A stretch of DNA of 64,000 bases. It comes from JBAZMA01 sp041649995 (GTDB lineage Bacteria; Omnitrophota; Gorgyraeia; Velamenicoccales; Velamenicoccaceae). Position 1 is the stretch's first letter. Each line of letters opens with the position of its first letter. The DNA is taken from assembly GCA_041649995.1 (NCBI GenBank), contig JBAZMA010000005.1, forward strand, positions 1-64,000. Direction: 5' to 3'. This document shows positions 51,198 through 61,431 of this stretch, one piece after another. A program made the position numbers and the translations under genes. Under the pieces are notes generated by a model, which was not told the origin of the DNA, did not search any database, and saw only the letters and a program-made list of their open reading frames with translations.

Positions 51198-53015
51198 CTA
51201 TTCCCGGCCGCTGTCCTTGTGAATAGCCTTGAGGACCGTATTGATGGGAAGGCTCAAAATATCTTCCAGGGGCACCAAAAGGGCAAGGGTCCAGTTTTTA
51301 TCGCTTAATGTCCCGGGGAAATTGATACGATTGTCCCAGGGGTCAACATCATAGAGGGGATCGGTGGAAAGGTAATCCTGGATGAGTTGTATGCTGAAGA
51401 TGCATGAACTCCGGGAGATCATCACAAGGGCCTGTTTAATAAAGTCGGCGCGGCAGAGCTGGTGAGCGCCGCCATTCTCTTGGCCAAGAAACGCGAGAAA
51501 CTGTTCCTGTTCCCTGATCGACCCCTTGTACATGTCCAGAAGGTCCCAGGCTTCTTTTTCCGGCAAACCCAGGATGGACAAAAAGACCTCCGGGGAATCT
51601 ATCTCTTTTTTCCAGCGGAGGCGGCCGTGGCTGGAAGCGGCAAGATCAAAAAGTTTTTCCCTGACATCATCCAGCCGGATACTTTTTTTCAAACAGTTTC
51701 TTTTGAATAATCCCTCGTCCACGGTGGCGCATTCATAAAGCCACCAGGCGCAGAGGTTGCTCAAATCATGCGTGGCGATTGTGGCCAGGGCGCAGGGCCT
51801 GTAGTCCTCGGGCGCCTTGAAATCGTATGTTTTGTTCCAATCGCGCATCCATCGCTGAACGTCGATGCCGGGGATACCAAGCTCTTTGAGGGTCTTGAAA
51901 CAGGCCTCCGGGACCGTGCCCAGGTCCTCGGCGCAGGCCAGCATGGTGGAGTTATTGATCATCAGGCTCAGCAATTGCCGGCCATGCTCTTCCCAGACCT
52001 GTTCGTCCTTGGGGTCAAAAACACCGTTGAGCCCTCCTGTTTCCGCGGGCTCCGACAGAGGGATCGTCCAGAGGCGAAAAACTCCGACGACATGGTCGAT
52101 GCGGTAAAGATCGTAAAAATTCTGGGCAAAACGCAATTTTTCAATCACATAATCGTATTGATGGGCGCCGATATGGCCCCAGTGAAAAGGCGGCATGCCC
52201 CATCTCTGGCCGTTGGAATACAAAAGGTCTGGAGGCGCGCCCGAAGCGAAATCCAGCTTAAAATAATCCTGACGCGACCAGACATCCGCGCTGTCCCTGG
52301 AAACGAGGAAAGGGATGTCTCCCATAAGGAAGACCCCGTTCTTAACAGCATAGGCCCTGGCTTTCAGGAATTGCTCGAAAAGCTGCCATTGAAGCCATTG
52401 ATGAAACAGGATGCTGTCCTTATGAATGTCGCGAAATGAGGAAAGGGCTTTTTCCTGACGGTTTTTCAACCCCTCTTCCCATTCCTCCCAGCATTTTTCC
52501 CCGTTTTTTTCCTTAATGACCTTGAAAAGAGCGTAATCTTCAAGCCAATAGCGCTGGGCGCGAATAAACGATTGGAACGCTTTTGAGGGCGTATTTTTGA
52601 CGGACTGAAAAATTTTCCAGAGCAGTTTAAGTTTCGCCTCTTTGACTTTGTAATTGACGCGGCCGCCTCCGCAGGGAAAATCCTTTTTGATCTTTTGGAG
52701 CTCTTCAAAGAACGACCCGCTTTCCACCCCTTCGAGCGCTCCAACGCTTAGATAAACCGGTTCCAGCGCGAACATGCTTTGGGCGTCATAAGGCCTGAAG
52801 CCAAACCCGGTATCATTCATGGGCAAAAGCTGGATAATGCTCATGTTAGTATTCCTGCACCAGTCCACCAGGAGCTTTAAATCAGGCAATTCGCCTATCC
52901 CGGCGCTCTCATTGCTATAAATGGAAAAAAGAGGAACGGCGACCCCCGCTCTTTTTTTTATCCCCAGCCGTTTCCATTGAGAAGCCGTTATTTTTGTCAG
53001 AAGATCTTCATACAT
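51198..53015 (-). CDS. malQ: 4-alpha-glucanotransferase (amylomaltase)
   Basis: 605 aa, GH77. GDIPFLVSRDSADVW, the catalytic-Asp segment DLYRIDHVVGVFRLW and the acid/base Glu loop CAEDLGTVP are present. Transfers alpha-1,4 glucan chains, complementing GlgC-based glycogen metabolism. N- and C-terminal insertions make it longer than minimal amylomaltases. ATG with AAGGAT upstream. Confidence 0.93.
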   Translation of the reverse strand: MYEDLLTKITASQWKRLGIKKRAGVAVPLFSIYSNESAGIGELPDLKLLVDWCRNTNMSIIQLLPMNDTGFGFRPYDAQSMFALEPVYLSVGALEGVESGSFFEELQKIKKDFPCGGGRVNYKVKEAKLKLLWKIFQSVKNTPSKAFQSFIRAQRYWLEDYALFKVIKEKNGEKCWEEWEEGLKNRQEKALSSFRDIHKDSILFHQWLQWQLFEQFLKARAYAVKNGVFLMGDIPFLVSRDSADVWSRQDYFKLDFASGAPPDLLYSNGQRWGMPPFHWGHIGAHQYDYVIEKLRFAQNFYDLYRIDHVVGVFRLWTIPLSEPAETGGLNGVFDPKDEQVWEEHGRQLLSLMINNSTMLACAEDLGTVPEACFKTLKELGIPGIDVQRWMRDWNKTYDFKAPEDYRPCALATIATHDLSNLCAWWLYECATVDEGLFKRNCLKKSIRLDDVREKLFDLAASSHGRLRWKKEIDSPEVFLSILGLPEKEAWDLLDMYKGSIREQEQFLAFLGQENGGAHQLCRADFIKQALVMISRSSCIFSIQLIQDYLSTDPLYDVDPWDNRINFPGTLSDKNWTLALLVPLEDILSLPINTVLKAIHKDSGRE

Positions 53016-53081
53016 TGTTTTATCCTTATGGTCGAACGCGCTTTAAGGGTGGCCTTTTGCTCAAAAATCCCAAGGGCCCTC

Positions 53082-53110
53082 ACTTTACACGGCAGGACCG
53101 TTTGTGTCAA
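53082..53110 (-). promoter_or_regulatory. Sigma70 promoter of malQ
   Basis: Perfect -35 TTGACA (53105-53110), 17-bp spacer, -10 TAAAGT (53082-53087) on the minus strand. Leader about 60 nt. Confidence 0.75.
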
Positions 53111-53143
53111 ATGGAAAACATGAAACGCATCCGCGGGAGCCGC

Positions 53144-55696
53144 TCAAATGCGCTCAACGCTCTCTTGTCTGACCCAGCCTGTTTTTCCGTCAGGCCTTCG
53201 GACCTTTGTCCATCCCTGCCGGGTTTCCACGGCAAGGATTTTGGCGCCTTCGGCGAGATCAAAATTCACGGCGGAACTCTCCATCGGTTCAAACCTGGCC
53301 AGGGTCTGTTTGTCCAGGACAACGGCCTCTGTATTTTGAAGGCTGATCTTTTGACGGAGGGAAACAGCGGCGAGCCCCGAGACAAGAAGAACCCCGGCCA
53401 TAAGAAACAGGGCCGTCTTTTTGAACTCCGGACGCAGGATAAGCAGAAAAAGCCCGGCGCACAGAAGAAAATACAGGCCGCTCAAAAACCAGACATACTC
53501 AGATATCGTCCATCTGCCGAACAGAAGCAGGGACGCCGACAGAAGGAATGTTTTTCTGCCGACGGCCTCTTTCCCGGACAGTTTTGACCTGACCACATCC
53601 ATATTGGTTTCCAAATCCGCGTCCCTGGGCATGAATTTGCGGGCCCTTTCATAATTCAGCAGGGCACGGCCCAGCTGGCCCGTTTTGTAATAGGTGTTGC
53701 CGGCGTTGAAATACAGAGGCCCGCTCCCATAGCCCTGAAGAATCAGTTGTTCGTAGGAAGAAAGGGCTTCCGCGAATTTTCCCTGCCTATACAGGTTGTT
53801 GGCGCTGTCGAAGTCCGGGCAGCCGGCAAAGGCCGGAAGACAGAAGGCCCAAGCCAACGCCATCAGAAACCGCAATCGGAACCCGTTTTTCTTTGAGTCG
53901 CGTCTTTCCAGGTTTTCGAGCGCGGCGATAACATCCGTTAAGTTCTTTAAAACAAGCTTCATCCGTGATATGTCGGGAGAGGTCCCGGCGAAGCGAGAAT
54001 CGCATTCTTCAAAGATATGGACTGTCGCGCGACGGATGTCCTCAGGGACATTCCTGTCGGCGAGAAATCTGCCTGCCGTCTGGCCGGTCAAACCGCCTGA
54101 GGGCGCGTGAAAACGGTCTCCAAGGTATTCCCTGAGTGTCTTTTGCGCGATTTCGTAAAATTCCCGCGCCTGAGCTGTTTCCAGGAACTGTCCGGCCGCC
54201 GCAAGCCCTTTTCGGGCCTTGCGCGGCGCAGCTATCCTGCGCGCGAATCCCGCGTCCAAGCGCAACCTTTCGCTCTTTTTTTTATAAAAATAAACGCACG
54301 ACAAAGCAACCAGGGGGATCATTTGAAGAATCCAGAATGAAATCCTGGCGTAGAGCGGTGAAAACCTTTCGCATGGTCCCGCCTCTTTGATAAAAACGAT
54401 ATCCTGTTCCCTGCGGTTTTCGTCCGATCCCTGCGGAACGAAAGCCGTGGGCGGTCCCGGCGCAAGGCCTTCCTGCCTTTCCACCTCCAGGGGGAAAGGC
54501 CCGACAGAAAGTGTCTGATAGGCTCCGGCGCCGGGATCGAAAAAAGAAAAAACAGGCGCGGGGGTTTGTCGGACCTGCGTGGTTTTCGGCAGTATCACCT
54601 GCTCGAAAATTTTTTCCCGCTCCGCGGAACGCACGACCCTGGGGTCATAAACCTTAAAGCCCTCAGTGTCCTGAAGGCGGGGCGCCTGGACTGTGTTGAA
54701 ATTGCCGTCGCCTCGCACCGCCATGCTCAAAGTCACAGGGTCTCCCTCTTTGACCTTTGCCGGTTCAGCGCTGGCCTGAAGATTAAATCTGCCGACCGCG
54801 CCGCCGAATCCTTCAGGCCTGTTTTGTTCCGGCAATGGTTTGACGAGCAGAACCAAAGGATTTGATTTAAGATTCACGGGATAAGGCTCTTCCCAGCCTC
54901 CAAAAAGGACGCTAAAAAAATCTTCGGCAAACTGATCGTTGTCAGGTGAGGGATGCCGGGGAGATTTGCGCAGCACGAGGATGGGGGTCATCTGGGCCGG
55001 CCCCAGCGAAAGCTCTCCTGTGCGGGCCGCGAAAACGTGGGTCTTGAACTCAAGCACATCAAAAGTCACGCCCTCCCTGTCCTCCTTGTATTGGCGCGGC
55101 GGTCCGAATTCCAAAACAGAAAAACCCGCCTGGCCTGTAATTTCAGGCAATTTTTCCACCCTCACCGGCAGCCTGTCACTGTAGAGCCTGATGGTCACAG
55201 GAACGAGTTCGTGAAGATAAGCTTCGGTTTTACCTGCCTCCATATTCAGGAATATCCTGTTTTCAAGAGAAGGCCGTTCTTCCTGGGAAGAATCCGTTGA
55301 GGAAGGATTCCGGGCGGGAAAATCAATGACCTCTATGGTCAAAGCCCGCGCCGTGTAGGTTTGGCCTTCGTATTGAACGGAGAAAGGGCCGATCTCAAAA
55401 GTGCCTTTTTTTTGCGGGAAAAGCAGATAACGGTGAGTCACGGACAAGGATGTCTTTCCATTGATAACGGAAAATTGCGAAGAAGGCCCGAGATATTTTG
55501 TCTGAAAATCTTCCAAAGGCGGCAGCTCGGGGGCCGGAACGTTCTGTTCGCCTTCAAAGATAAGATTGAGCTGTACCGCCTGACCCAAAGCCACCTGTCC
55601 CCTGTCTATCTCTGCCCGAAAATCCGTTGGCTTGGCCAATGCCGACGCGGCAAAAACAAGGCACAGAAGTCCTGAACAAACGATTTTTTTACGCAT
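53144..55696 (-). CDS. BatD-BatE fusion protein (aerotolerance operon)
   Basis: 850 aa from the ATG at 55696 (GAGG upstream). A signal peptide is followed by BatD-type Ig-like domains (about 20-430) and transmembrane segments. A BatE-like part follows: TPR repeats (FAEALSSYEQLILQGYGSGP, AGNTYYKTGQLGRALLNYER) and a C-terminal SH3-like domain (WTKVRRPDGKTGWVRQ). In other bacteria BatD and BatE are separate. Periplasmic/membrane partner of the BatA-BatB von Willebrand proteins. The operon is linked to stress or envelope quality, not clearly to oxygen tolerance. Confidence 0.85.
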   Translation of the reverse strand: MRKKIVCSGLLCLVFAASALAKPTDFRAEIDRGQVALGQAVQLNLIFEGEQNVPAPELPPLEDFQTKYLGPSSQFSVINGKTSLSVTHRYLLFPQKKGTFEIGPFSVQYEGQTYTARALTIEVIDFPARNPSSTDSSQEERPSLENRIFLNMEAGKTEAYLHELVPVTIRLYSDRLPVRVEKLPEITGQAGFSVLEFGPPRQYKEDREGVTFDVLEFKTHVFAARTGELSLGPAQMTPILVLRKSPRHPSPDNDQFAEDFFSVLFGGWEEPYPVNLKSNPLVLLVKPLPEQNRPEGFGGAVGRFNLQASAEPAKVKEGDPVTLSMAVRGDGNFNTVQAPRLQDTEGFKVYDPRVVRSAEREKIFEQVILPKTTQVRQTPAPVFSFFDPGAGAYQTLSVGPFPLEVERQEGLAPGPPTAFVPQGSDENRREQDIVFIKEAGPCERFSPLYARISFWILQMIPLVALSCVYFYKKKSERLRLDAGFARRIAAPRKARKGLAAAGQFLETAQAREFYEIAQKTLREYLGDRFHAPSGGLTGQTAGRFLADRNVPEDIRRATVHIFEECDSRFAGTSPDISRMKLVLKNLTDVIAALENLERRDSKKNGFRLRFLMALAWAFCLPAFAGCPDFDSANNLYRQGKFAEALSSYEQLILQGYGSGPLYFNAGNTYYKTGQLGRALLNYERARKFMPRDADLETNMDVVRSKLSGKEAVGRKTFLLSASLLLFGRWTISEYVWFLSGLYFLLCAGLFLLILRPEFKKTALFLMAGVLLVSGLAAVSLRQKISLQNTEAVVLDKQTLARFEPMESSAVNFDLAEGAKILAVETRQGWTKVRRPDGKTGWVRQESVERI

Positions 55697-55748
55697 CCTT
55701 AACCTCAAAAATTCCCGAAAAAACTATCTTTGTCCCTATTGTATAGCA

Positions 55749-56555
55749 TTACCAGTCTTTTTCAACTTCTCTCTGCCCCGTTTTTTGGGCTTGGTCCGGC
55801 AGAAGCCTCAATTGCTGCTTGCCGTAATCCTGCAAGAGCATCCGGGCCTCATCCTTGGTCATGGGTTCGGCGCCGGCGGGTTTTGGCTGCTGCTGACGCG
55901 GATCCTGAGGGTTTTCTTCCGCCTGCCGCGCTTGAGTTTCCGGCGCTTGCTCCGGCTGTTGTTCCTGCCCGGGCTCGCGCTGTTGTTCCTGCTGCCCTTC
56001 TTTGTCTTTTCCGTTTTGCCGATCCTGATTTTTTTGCGTCGATTGCGGCTCCTGCGGTTGCTGTTCCTTGTTGACTGACCCCTGCTGTTTGAGTTGTTCT
56101 ATCTTTTTTTGCGTCAGCTCAAAATTGTATTTCGCGTCTTTATCATCCGGGGTCAAAGACAGCGCCTGGCGATAATAAGACAGGGCGTTTTGCAAAAGAT
56201 CCGCCTGCCCCGCGCCCGCGGTCTCCGCCTCTTTCAAATAGGCATTTCCCATATTGTAGGCGGAGGCTTGTTCCAGCCTGGGCCGCCCGCAAGACAGCAG
56301 TTTCTGATAAAGCTCCCTGGCTTTTGAAAACTCGCCCCTTCGGTAATAGGCGGCAGCCGCGTTGAAGTTCAGAAGGGCGTCTGAGGGATATTCGCGCAGG
56401 GCTTCCTCATAAACCTGCATGGCGTCGCTTTCCCGGTCCTGTTTGAGAAGCCGCTCAGCTTTTCGTGAAGCCTCTATAGGAGAAGCCCATGCGCAGGGCT
56501 GCAAGACCAGCGAGATCAAAAAGGTCACAAACAGGTTTTTCATGCCTGCCGTCAT
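55749..56555 (-). CDS. BatC-like TPR protein
   Basis: 268 aa from the ATG at 56555 (GAGGGATG upstream). Signal peptide LFVTFLISLVLQPCAWA, then TPR repeats (about 35-165), and a long Gln/Glu/Pro low-complexity tail (about 170-245). Typical of BatC, a periplasmic scaffold in Bat operons. It starts just upstream of the batB stop and is followed by batD. Confidence 0.82.
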   Translation of the reverse strand: MTAGMKNLFVTFLISLVLQPCAWASPIEASRKAERLLKQDRESDAMQVYEEALREYPSDALLNFNAAAAYYRRGEFSKARELYQKLLSCGRPRLEQASAYNMGNAYLKEAETAGAGQADLLQNALSYYRQALSLTPDDKDAKYNFELTQKKIEQLKQQGSVNKEQQPQEPQSTQKNQDRQNGKDKEGQQEQQREPGQEQQPEQAPETQARQAEENPQDPRQQQPKPAGAEPMTKDEARMLLQDYGKQQLRLLPDQAQKTGQREVEKDW

Positions 56556-56556
56556 A

Positions 56557-57561
56557 TCACATCCCTCGTTTTCCGGCCCAGATTTGAGGAAACAACAAGA
56601 AAAGGGCCAGGCCTGAAAAAATCTGATAGCGCTCCGTAAATCTCTGGATGCCCGCTTCGGAAAATTCCTGCGTTTTGAAACGCGCTACGGCTTTTTCATA
56701 AAGAGGTTCCAGCCCGAATTCAACAGGGGTGCTGCGTTGATAAAGCCCCCCTGTTGTTTCCGCGATTTTTTTTAGCAGGGGTTCATTGAGCCGGCTTTTG
56801 ACCACCCGTCCCTGGTTGTCTTTGAGATATTGCGGGCTGCCGCTGCCTGAGGCCTCTGAGATCAATTCGCCTTCCGGGCTCCCGATCCCCAGGCTATAAA
56901 TCCGGATGCCCGCCTTCGCGGCTTCCCGGGCGGATTCAAGCACCCTGCCTTCATGGTCTTCTCCATCGGAAACAAGAAAAAGGATCTTGTGCACGCTGTT
57001 GGCGCCCTCCTGATAGGCCTTGACAGCTTCGTCGATAGCCGAGGAGATCGAGGTCCCTGGGGCGGAAATACTCTCTGGCGAAAGATCGCCAAGGATCGTC
57101 TGAAAAATAAGGGTATCTGTCGTTAAAGGACAGGCCAGAAAAGCCTCTCCCGCGAAAGCGATCAGGCCCAGCCGGTTTCCTTGAGAGCGCTTCGCGAAAT
57201 CATCCAGGGCAAGCTTTGTGCGGGCGAGCCGGTTGGGCTTAAGGTCCGCCGCGAGCATACTTTTGGAGACGTCCATCGCGAAAAGGATATCGTAGCCCTG
57301 TTTTTTGATCTGTTCCCAGCGGCTTCCCCACTGAGGCCGCATCAGGGAGAGCACCATAAAGCTCAGCGCCGCCAAAAAAAACAAGGCGTCCAGCGCGTCA
57401 TTCTTGCTTTGACCGTGGGCCGTGACAAAAGGCTGGAGCTCTTTCTGGATCAGACGGCTGTAGTTCTTCTGTCTTTGAGACCAGGCCAAAATCATCAGAA
57501 GCCCGGTTAAGGCCACTGCCAAAAAACCCAAAGACCACCACGGGTTCTCAAAACGGATCAT
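56557..57561 (-). CDS. batB: BatB-like von Willebrand factor A protein
   Basis: 334 aa. Two N-terminal membrane helices, then a VWA domain with an intact MIDAS, DVSKSM (DxSxS) near residue 95, and a C-terminal helix. Probably binds divalent metal and partner proteins in the periplasm. Overlaps batA by 4 bp. Confidence 0.88.
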   Translation of the reverse strand: MIRFENPWWSLGFLAVALTGLLMILAWSQRQKNYSRLIQKELQPFVTAHGQSKNDALDALFFLAALSFMVLSLMRPQWGSRWEQIKKQGYDILFAMDVSKSMLAADLKPNRLARTKLALDDFAKRSQGNRLGLIAFAGEAFLACPLTTDTLIFQTILGDLSPESISAPGTSISSAIDEAVKAYQEGANSVHKILFLVSDGEDHEGRVLESAREAAKAGIRIYSLGIGSPEGELISEASGSGSPQYLKDNQGRVVKSRLNEPLLKKIAETTGGLYQRSTPVEFGLEPLYEKAVARFKTQEFSEAGIQRFTERYQIFSGLALFLLFPQIWAGKRGM

Positions 57562-58556
57562 GGCACCTTTCTGGCGACCATTGACCTGATCGCGGCCTCG
57601 GCGATCAACAGCAGGAGCGCCGGAATGAGAAATAATCCGAATAACTCCTGATAAGGCCTGAAGCCTTTTTCCTGGAAGGAAACCTTTTCCATTCGGTCGA
57701 TCTCCCGGTAAACTTTTCTCAAGGCCTCCGTGTCGGTCGCCCGAAAATAGCGCCCGCCCGTCATCTGGGCGATCCGCGCCAAAAGGTCTTCATCCAGGTC
57801 GATCGTGACATTCCTGTAAACGATATTGCCGAAAATATCCTGAAAAGGATAAGGAACGGGTCCTTTGGACCCCACGCCTATCGTGTAGACCCTGGCCTGC
57901 AGGGCCCGGGCAGCCTCGCCAACAGTTTCCGGAGATATCCGCCCCGCGTTATTGCGGCCGTCGGTTAAAAGGACGATGATCCTGCTCTTGGCCGTGGATC
58001 CCTCCAGGCGTTTCAAGGATACAGCCAGGGCGCTGCCGATGGCTGTTCCATCCGGCAGCATTCCGCCGCGGATGCGTGACAAATTCTTTAATAACCAGTC
58101 ATGGTCCAAGGTCAGGGGGCATACGGAAAAGGCTTCTGCGGCAAACGCCACAAAAGCGATGCGATCGTTCGGCCTGGCCAGGATGAAATCAGCGACGACG
58201 TTTTTGACCACATCGACGCGGTTTTGCCGGCGGCCTTTTATTTTAAAATCTTCTCCCAGCATGCTGGTGGAGGTGTCTAAGGCCAGGACGATATCGATGC
58301 CTTCTTTTCTGACAGGGCTGTTTTCCAGGAGGGCCTGCGGCCTCATCAGCGCCAGGACCATAAGAACTCCTGCCGCGAATCTCAGGAAAGGCAGCTTCTC
58401 GAGGAGCCGGACGCGCCATGTGCCGCTGAGGCCTGAAGCCAGCACGCTGCTGGGAAATCTGACGGATGATTGAGGATCGCGTTTATTGAGAGCGGCAAGC
58501 AGGAAGGCGGCTGGAAAAATGATAAGAAGGGCAAAAAAAGGATCGCGGAATATCAT
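57558..58556 (-). CDS. batA: BatA-like von Willebrand factor A protein
   Basis: 332 aa. Membrane-anchored VWA domain with MIDAS DTSTSM near residue 95 and LLTDGRNNAG. Partner of BatB. Overlaps the upstream gene by 4 bp. C-terminal helix FGLFLIPALLLLIAEA. Confidence 0.88.
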   Translation of the reverse strand: MIFRDPFFALLIIFPAAFLLAALNKRDPQSSVRFPSSVLASGLSGTWRVRLLEKLPFLRFAAGVLMVLALMRPQALLENSPVRKEGIDIVLALDTSTSMLGEDFKIKGRRQNRVDVVKNVVADFILARPNDRIAFVAFAAEAFSVCPLTLDHDWLLKNLSRIRGGMLPDGTAIGSALAVSLKRLEGSTAKSRIIVLLTDGRNNAGRISPETVGEAARALQARVYTIGVGSKGPVPYPFQDIFGNIVYRNVTIDLDEDLLARIAQMTGGRYFRATDTEALRKVYREIDRMEKVSFQEKGFRPYQELFGLFLIPALLLLIAEAAIRSMVARKVP

Positions 58557-59482
58557 GAACGGCCTTCCAGGGGCGTTTCAGGCGCCTTCGTGTTTTCGAT
58601 CAAGAGCTTGGCGGACTGGCAAACGCCTTCTATCTCGCTGTCTTTAGGTTCATACTTGGCGAATTTAACCCGGTCACAGGAAACCAGAAAATTCCTGAGC
58701 GACAGTTTCTGGTCCAGGCTCAAGGCCTGGGAATCTTTGAGCCCTGCCAGGAATTCTTCGGTGGTCATTTCCGGAGCTTTCAGGAGAAAGCGGTCTTCGA
58801 GGTAATGACGGACGATCAGGGAAAGCTCATAAAAGAATTCTTTTGTAAGCCCCCTTGAGACCAAATCCTGCTCTTCCAGGTCCCTGATTTTGCGCAGGGC
58901 GATCACATGCGCGGGGCAAAGGCATTCCGGGCGTTTCACCTTTTTTGCGGCCCTTAAAAAAAGAAATGCCATGACGCAAGCCGCGCTGATCCCGGCAAAA
59001 ATGAACCTTCTGTCAAAAGGCAGCCAGGGACCGTTGATATCACGCATGGCCCTGTCCCCTTCGTTGTCTTCCAGAAGGGTTTGGATGACCAGGGGCGTTT
59101 GAGGGGTCATATGGCTGTTCCAATTTTTCTCTCCGCGCTTTCTGTAGCGGATCTCAACCGGCGGAATCATGAAAGACCCCGCCTTAAAGCCTTTCACACG
59201 GAAGCGGTAATTCGTATTTTTTTTCCCCAGAAACACCCGGATCTTCTCATCCTGATCGATGATCTCAAGCCCGGGGATCCCCTCGGGAAATCCGGCGATG
59301 GAGATGTCGGTGTCCGCCTCTGAGGTCACGGACAGGCGGCCCGTGATCGTATCGGCGACAAAAGCCCTGTCCCTGCTCAAAACCGTCCTGACCTTGAATG
59401 GCGCGGGCGCTTCTTCGGCAGACAGGGGTCGCGCCCACAGAACCAGGAAAACAAACGCGCAGGCCGCGAAACGCTTTTTCAT
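58553..59482 (-). CDS. Exported membrane protein of the MoxR/Bat operon (DUF4381-like position)
   Basis: 309 aa. Signal peptide FVFLVLWARPLSA, an N-terminal beta-rich domain (about 30-135) resembling one BatD repeat, a transmembrane segment near 160-180, and a cytoplasmic helical part. It lies between DUF58 and batA, where other Bat operons carry a DUF4381 protein. No catalytic motif seen. Confidence 0.7.
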   Translation of the reverse strand: MKKRFAACAFVFLVLWARPLSAEEAPAPFKVRTVLSRDRAFVADTITGRLSVTSEADTDISIAGFPEGIPGLEIIDQDEKIRVFLGKKNTNYRFRVKGFKAGSFMIPPVEIRYRKRGEKNWNSHMTPQTPLVIQTLLEDNEGDRAMRDINGPWLPFDRRFIFAGISAACVMAFLFLRAAKKVKRPECLCPAHVIALRKIRDLEEQDLVSRGLTKEFFYELSLIVRHYLEDRFLLKAPEMTTEEFLAGLKDSQALSLDQKLSLRNFLVSCDRVKFAKYEPKDSEIEGVCQSAKLLIENTKAPETPLEGRS

Positions 59483-60420
59483 CTCGACCTCATCCGTCTT
59501 TCCCGTTCCTGAAAAAAGCGGATCAGGGCCTTCCAGTAAGGCTGATCCGCGCGGATATCGATGAAATCGATTCCCAGGGAACGAAAAAGCCGCTTGCGAT
59601 TATTTTGCCAGGCCAGGGCCCGCCTGCGGAAACCTTCCCGGACGGAAGCATCCGTGGTATCGACAAAAAATGAATTCCCTGTTTCCGCGTCTTCCATCCT
59701 GATGATACCGACTTCAGGCAGCTGGAGTTCTCTGGGGTCCGTCAAGGTCATGGCAATCACATCGTGCTTTTTGCCGGCCACGGAAAGGGGCCGTTTAAAA
59801 TCAAATTCCGGAAACGTATCTTGCGGCAAGGGGTCTTGGGATTTGAGGGAATAAAAATCGGAAATGATGAACACAACGGCGCTTCGCTTGACGACACGCA
59901 GAAGATACGTGAGCGCGTCTGCCAGGTTTGTGCTTTTGTGCGAGGAGGAATTTTCCTGCGCGGACTGGACCAGGGCTTCGCGCACGACACGCAAAACATG
60001 CCGGGTGCCTTTTCTGGGCGGGAGAAATTTTTCAACGCGGTCGGAAAAAGCGAGGAATCCCACCTTGTCGTTATTCTTGATGGCTGAAAAAGCCAGAAGG
60101 GAACAGATCTCCGCGGCCAGCTGGCTTTTGAGCTGACCTGAGGACCCAAAGCCGCAGGAAGAGGAAACATCCAGAAGGATCAAGACGGTGAGCTCCCGCT
60201 CTTCCGTGAATTTCTTGACATGCGGATGGCCTGTCCTGGCTGTCACATTCCAGTCAATGGAACGGATCTCATCGCCTGGGATATAGGTACGGACTTCTTC
60301 AAACTCGATCCCCCGCCCCTTAAAAACGCTGTGATACTGGCCGGCAAAAACATCGGTCACCAGATGGGCTGTGGTGATCTGAATGCGACGGATCTTTTTT
60401 ATAAAATCGCTGGAAAGCAT
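59479..60420 (-). CDS. DUF58 family protein
   Basis: 313 aa. DUF58 signature VRTYIPGDEIRSIDWNVTAR near residue 45, then the VWA-like DVSSSCGFG. Usual companion of MoxR ATPases. Cytoplasmic or membrane-associated adaptor. It follows moxR by 18 nt. Confidence 0.9.
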   Translation of the reverse strand: MLSSDFIKKIRRIQITTAHLVTDVFAGQYHSVFKGRGIEFEEVRTYIPGDEIRSIDWNVTARTGHPHVKKFTEERELTVLILLDVSSSCGFGSSGQLKSQLAAEICSLLAFSAIKNNDKVGFLAFSDRVEKFLPPRKGTRHVLRVVREALVQSAQENSSSHKSTNLADALTYLLRVVKRSAVVFIISDFYSLKSQDPLPQDTFPEFDFKRPLSVAGKKHDVIAMTLTDPRELQLPEVGIIRMEDAETGNSFFVDTTDASVREGFRRRALAWQNNRKRLFRSLGIDFIDIRADQPYWKALIRFFQERERRMRSR

Positions 60421-60438
60421 GCGGGCCGTCCTTGAAAA

Positions 60439-61431
60439 TCAGGGGACTTCGATCTCTTCAAAAATCCGCTTGATGATATCATCCGAAGTCTTTCCTTCCG
60501 CCTCGGCTTCATAGCTGACGATAAGCCTGTGCCGAAGGACATCCGGGCCTATGGATTTGACATCCTGGGGAACGACGTAACCGCGGCCCTGGATAAAGGC
60601 AAAAGCCTTGGAGGCGATGGTCAAAGCAATCGTAGCCCTGGGCGAAGCGCCGTACTGGATCAAAGGAGCCAGATCGGCTAGCTTGAACGCCTGGGGTTGA
60701 CGGGTCGCGAAAACAATATCAAGGATATATTGCTCGATCTTCTCGTCCATATAGATGCTGTCCACGACGCTCCGGGCCCTGAGGATATCCGCCGGGGTGA
60801 CCACCGCAGCCACGGGGATGGTTTTCTGCGTATAACTCATGCGTTTGAGGATCTGGTGCTCTTCGGCCCTGTTGGGATAGGTGATATTGATCTTGAATAA
60901 AAAACGGTCGACCTGGGCTTCAGGCAGAGGATAAGTCCCTTCCTGTTCAATGGGATTCTGCGTCGCCATGACGAGAAAAGGTTCATCAAGAGGAAAGGTG
61001 TGTTCGCCGATGGTCACCTGGCGTTCCTGCATGGCTTCCAGGAGAGCGCTTTGAACCTTGGCCGGCGAACGGTTGATTTCATCGGCGAGGATGATATTGG
61101 AAAAAATCGGCCCTTTTTTGGTCGAGAAGGAGCCTTCTTTAGGGTTGAAAACCAGGGTTCCCAGGAGATCGGCCGGCAAAAGGTCCGGTGTAAACTGGAT
61201 CCTCTGAAATTTCGCCCGGATAGCCTGGGACAGGGTTTTGATCGCCAGGGTCTTGGCAAGGCCGGGGACGCCTTCCACCAGCATATGGCCGTTACTCAAA
61301 AGCCCTGCCATGAGCCGTTCGATAAGGTATTTCTGACCCACGATCACCTTTTCGATCTCCTGGGTGAGGGCCTGCACAAAAAGGCTTTCCTGCTTGACTT
61401 TTTCATTGATCGCCGCGATATCATTCGCCAT
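60439..61431 (-). CDS. moxR: MoxR-family AAA+ ATPase
   Basis: 330 aa. Walker A GVPGLAKTLA, Walker B IILADEINRSPAK, sensor-1 MATQNPIEQEGTYPL and an arginine-finger region. MoxR ATPases act as chaperones that activate or remodel VWA-containing partners. First gene of the moxR-DUF58-bat operon; AAGGAGG precedes the ATG. Confidence 0.93.
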   Translation of the reverse strand: MANDIAAINEKVKQESLFVQALTQEIEKVIVGQKYLIERLMAGLLSNGHMLVEGVPGLAKTLAIKTLSQAIRAKFQRIQFTPDLLPADLLGTLVFNPKEGSFSTKKGPIFSNIILADEINRSPAKVQSALLEAMQERQVTIGEHTFPLDEPFLVMATQNPIEQEGTYPLPEAQVDRFLFKINITYPNRAEEHQILKRMSYTQKTIPVAAVVTPADILRARSVVDSIYMDEKIEQYILDIVFATRQPQAFKLADLAPLIQYGASPRATIALTIASKAFAFIQGRGYVVPQDVKSIGPDVLRHRLIVSYEAEAEGKTSDDIIKRIFEEIEVP

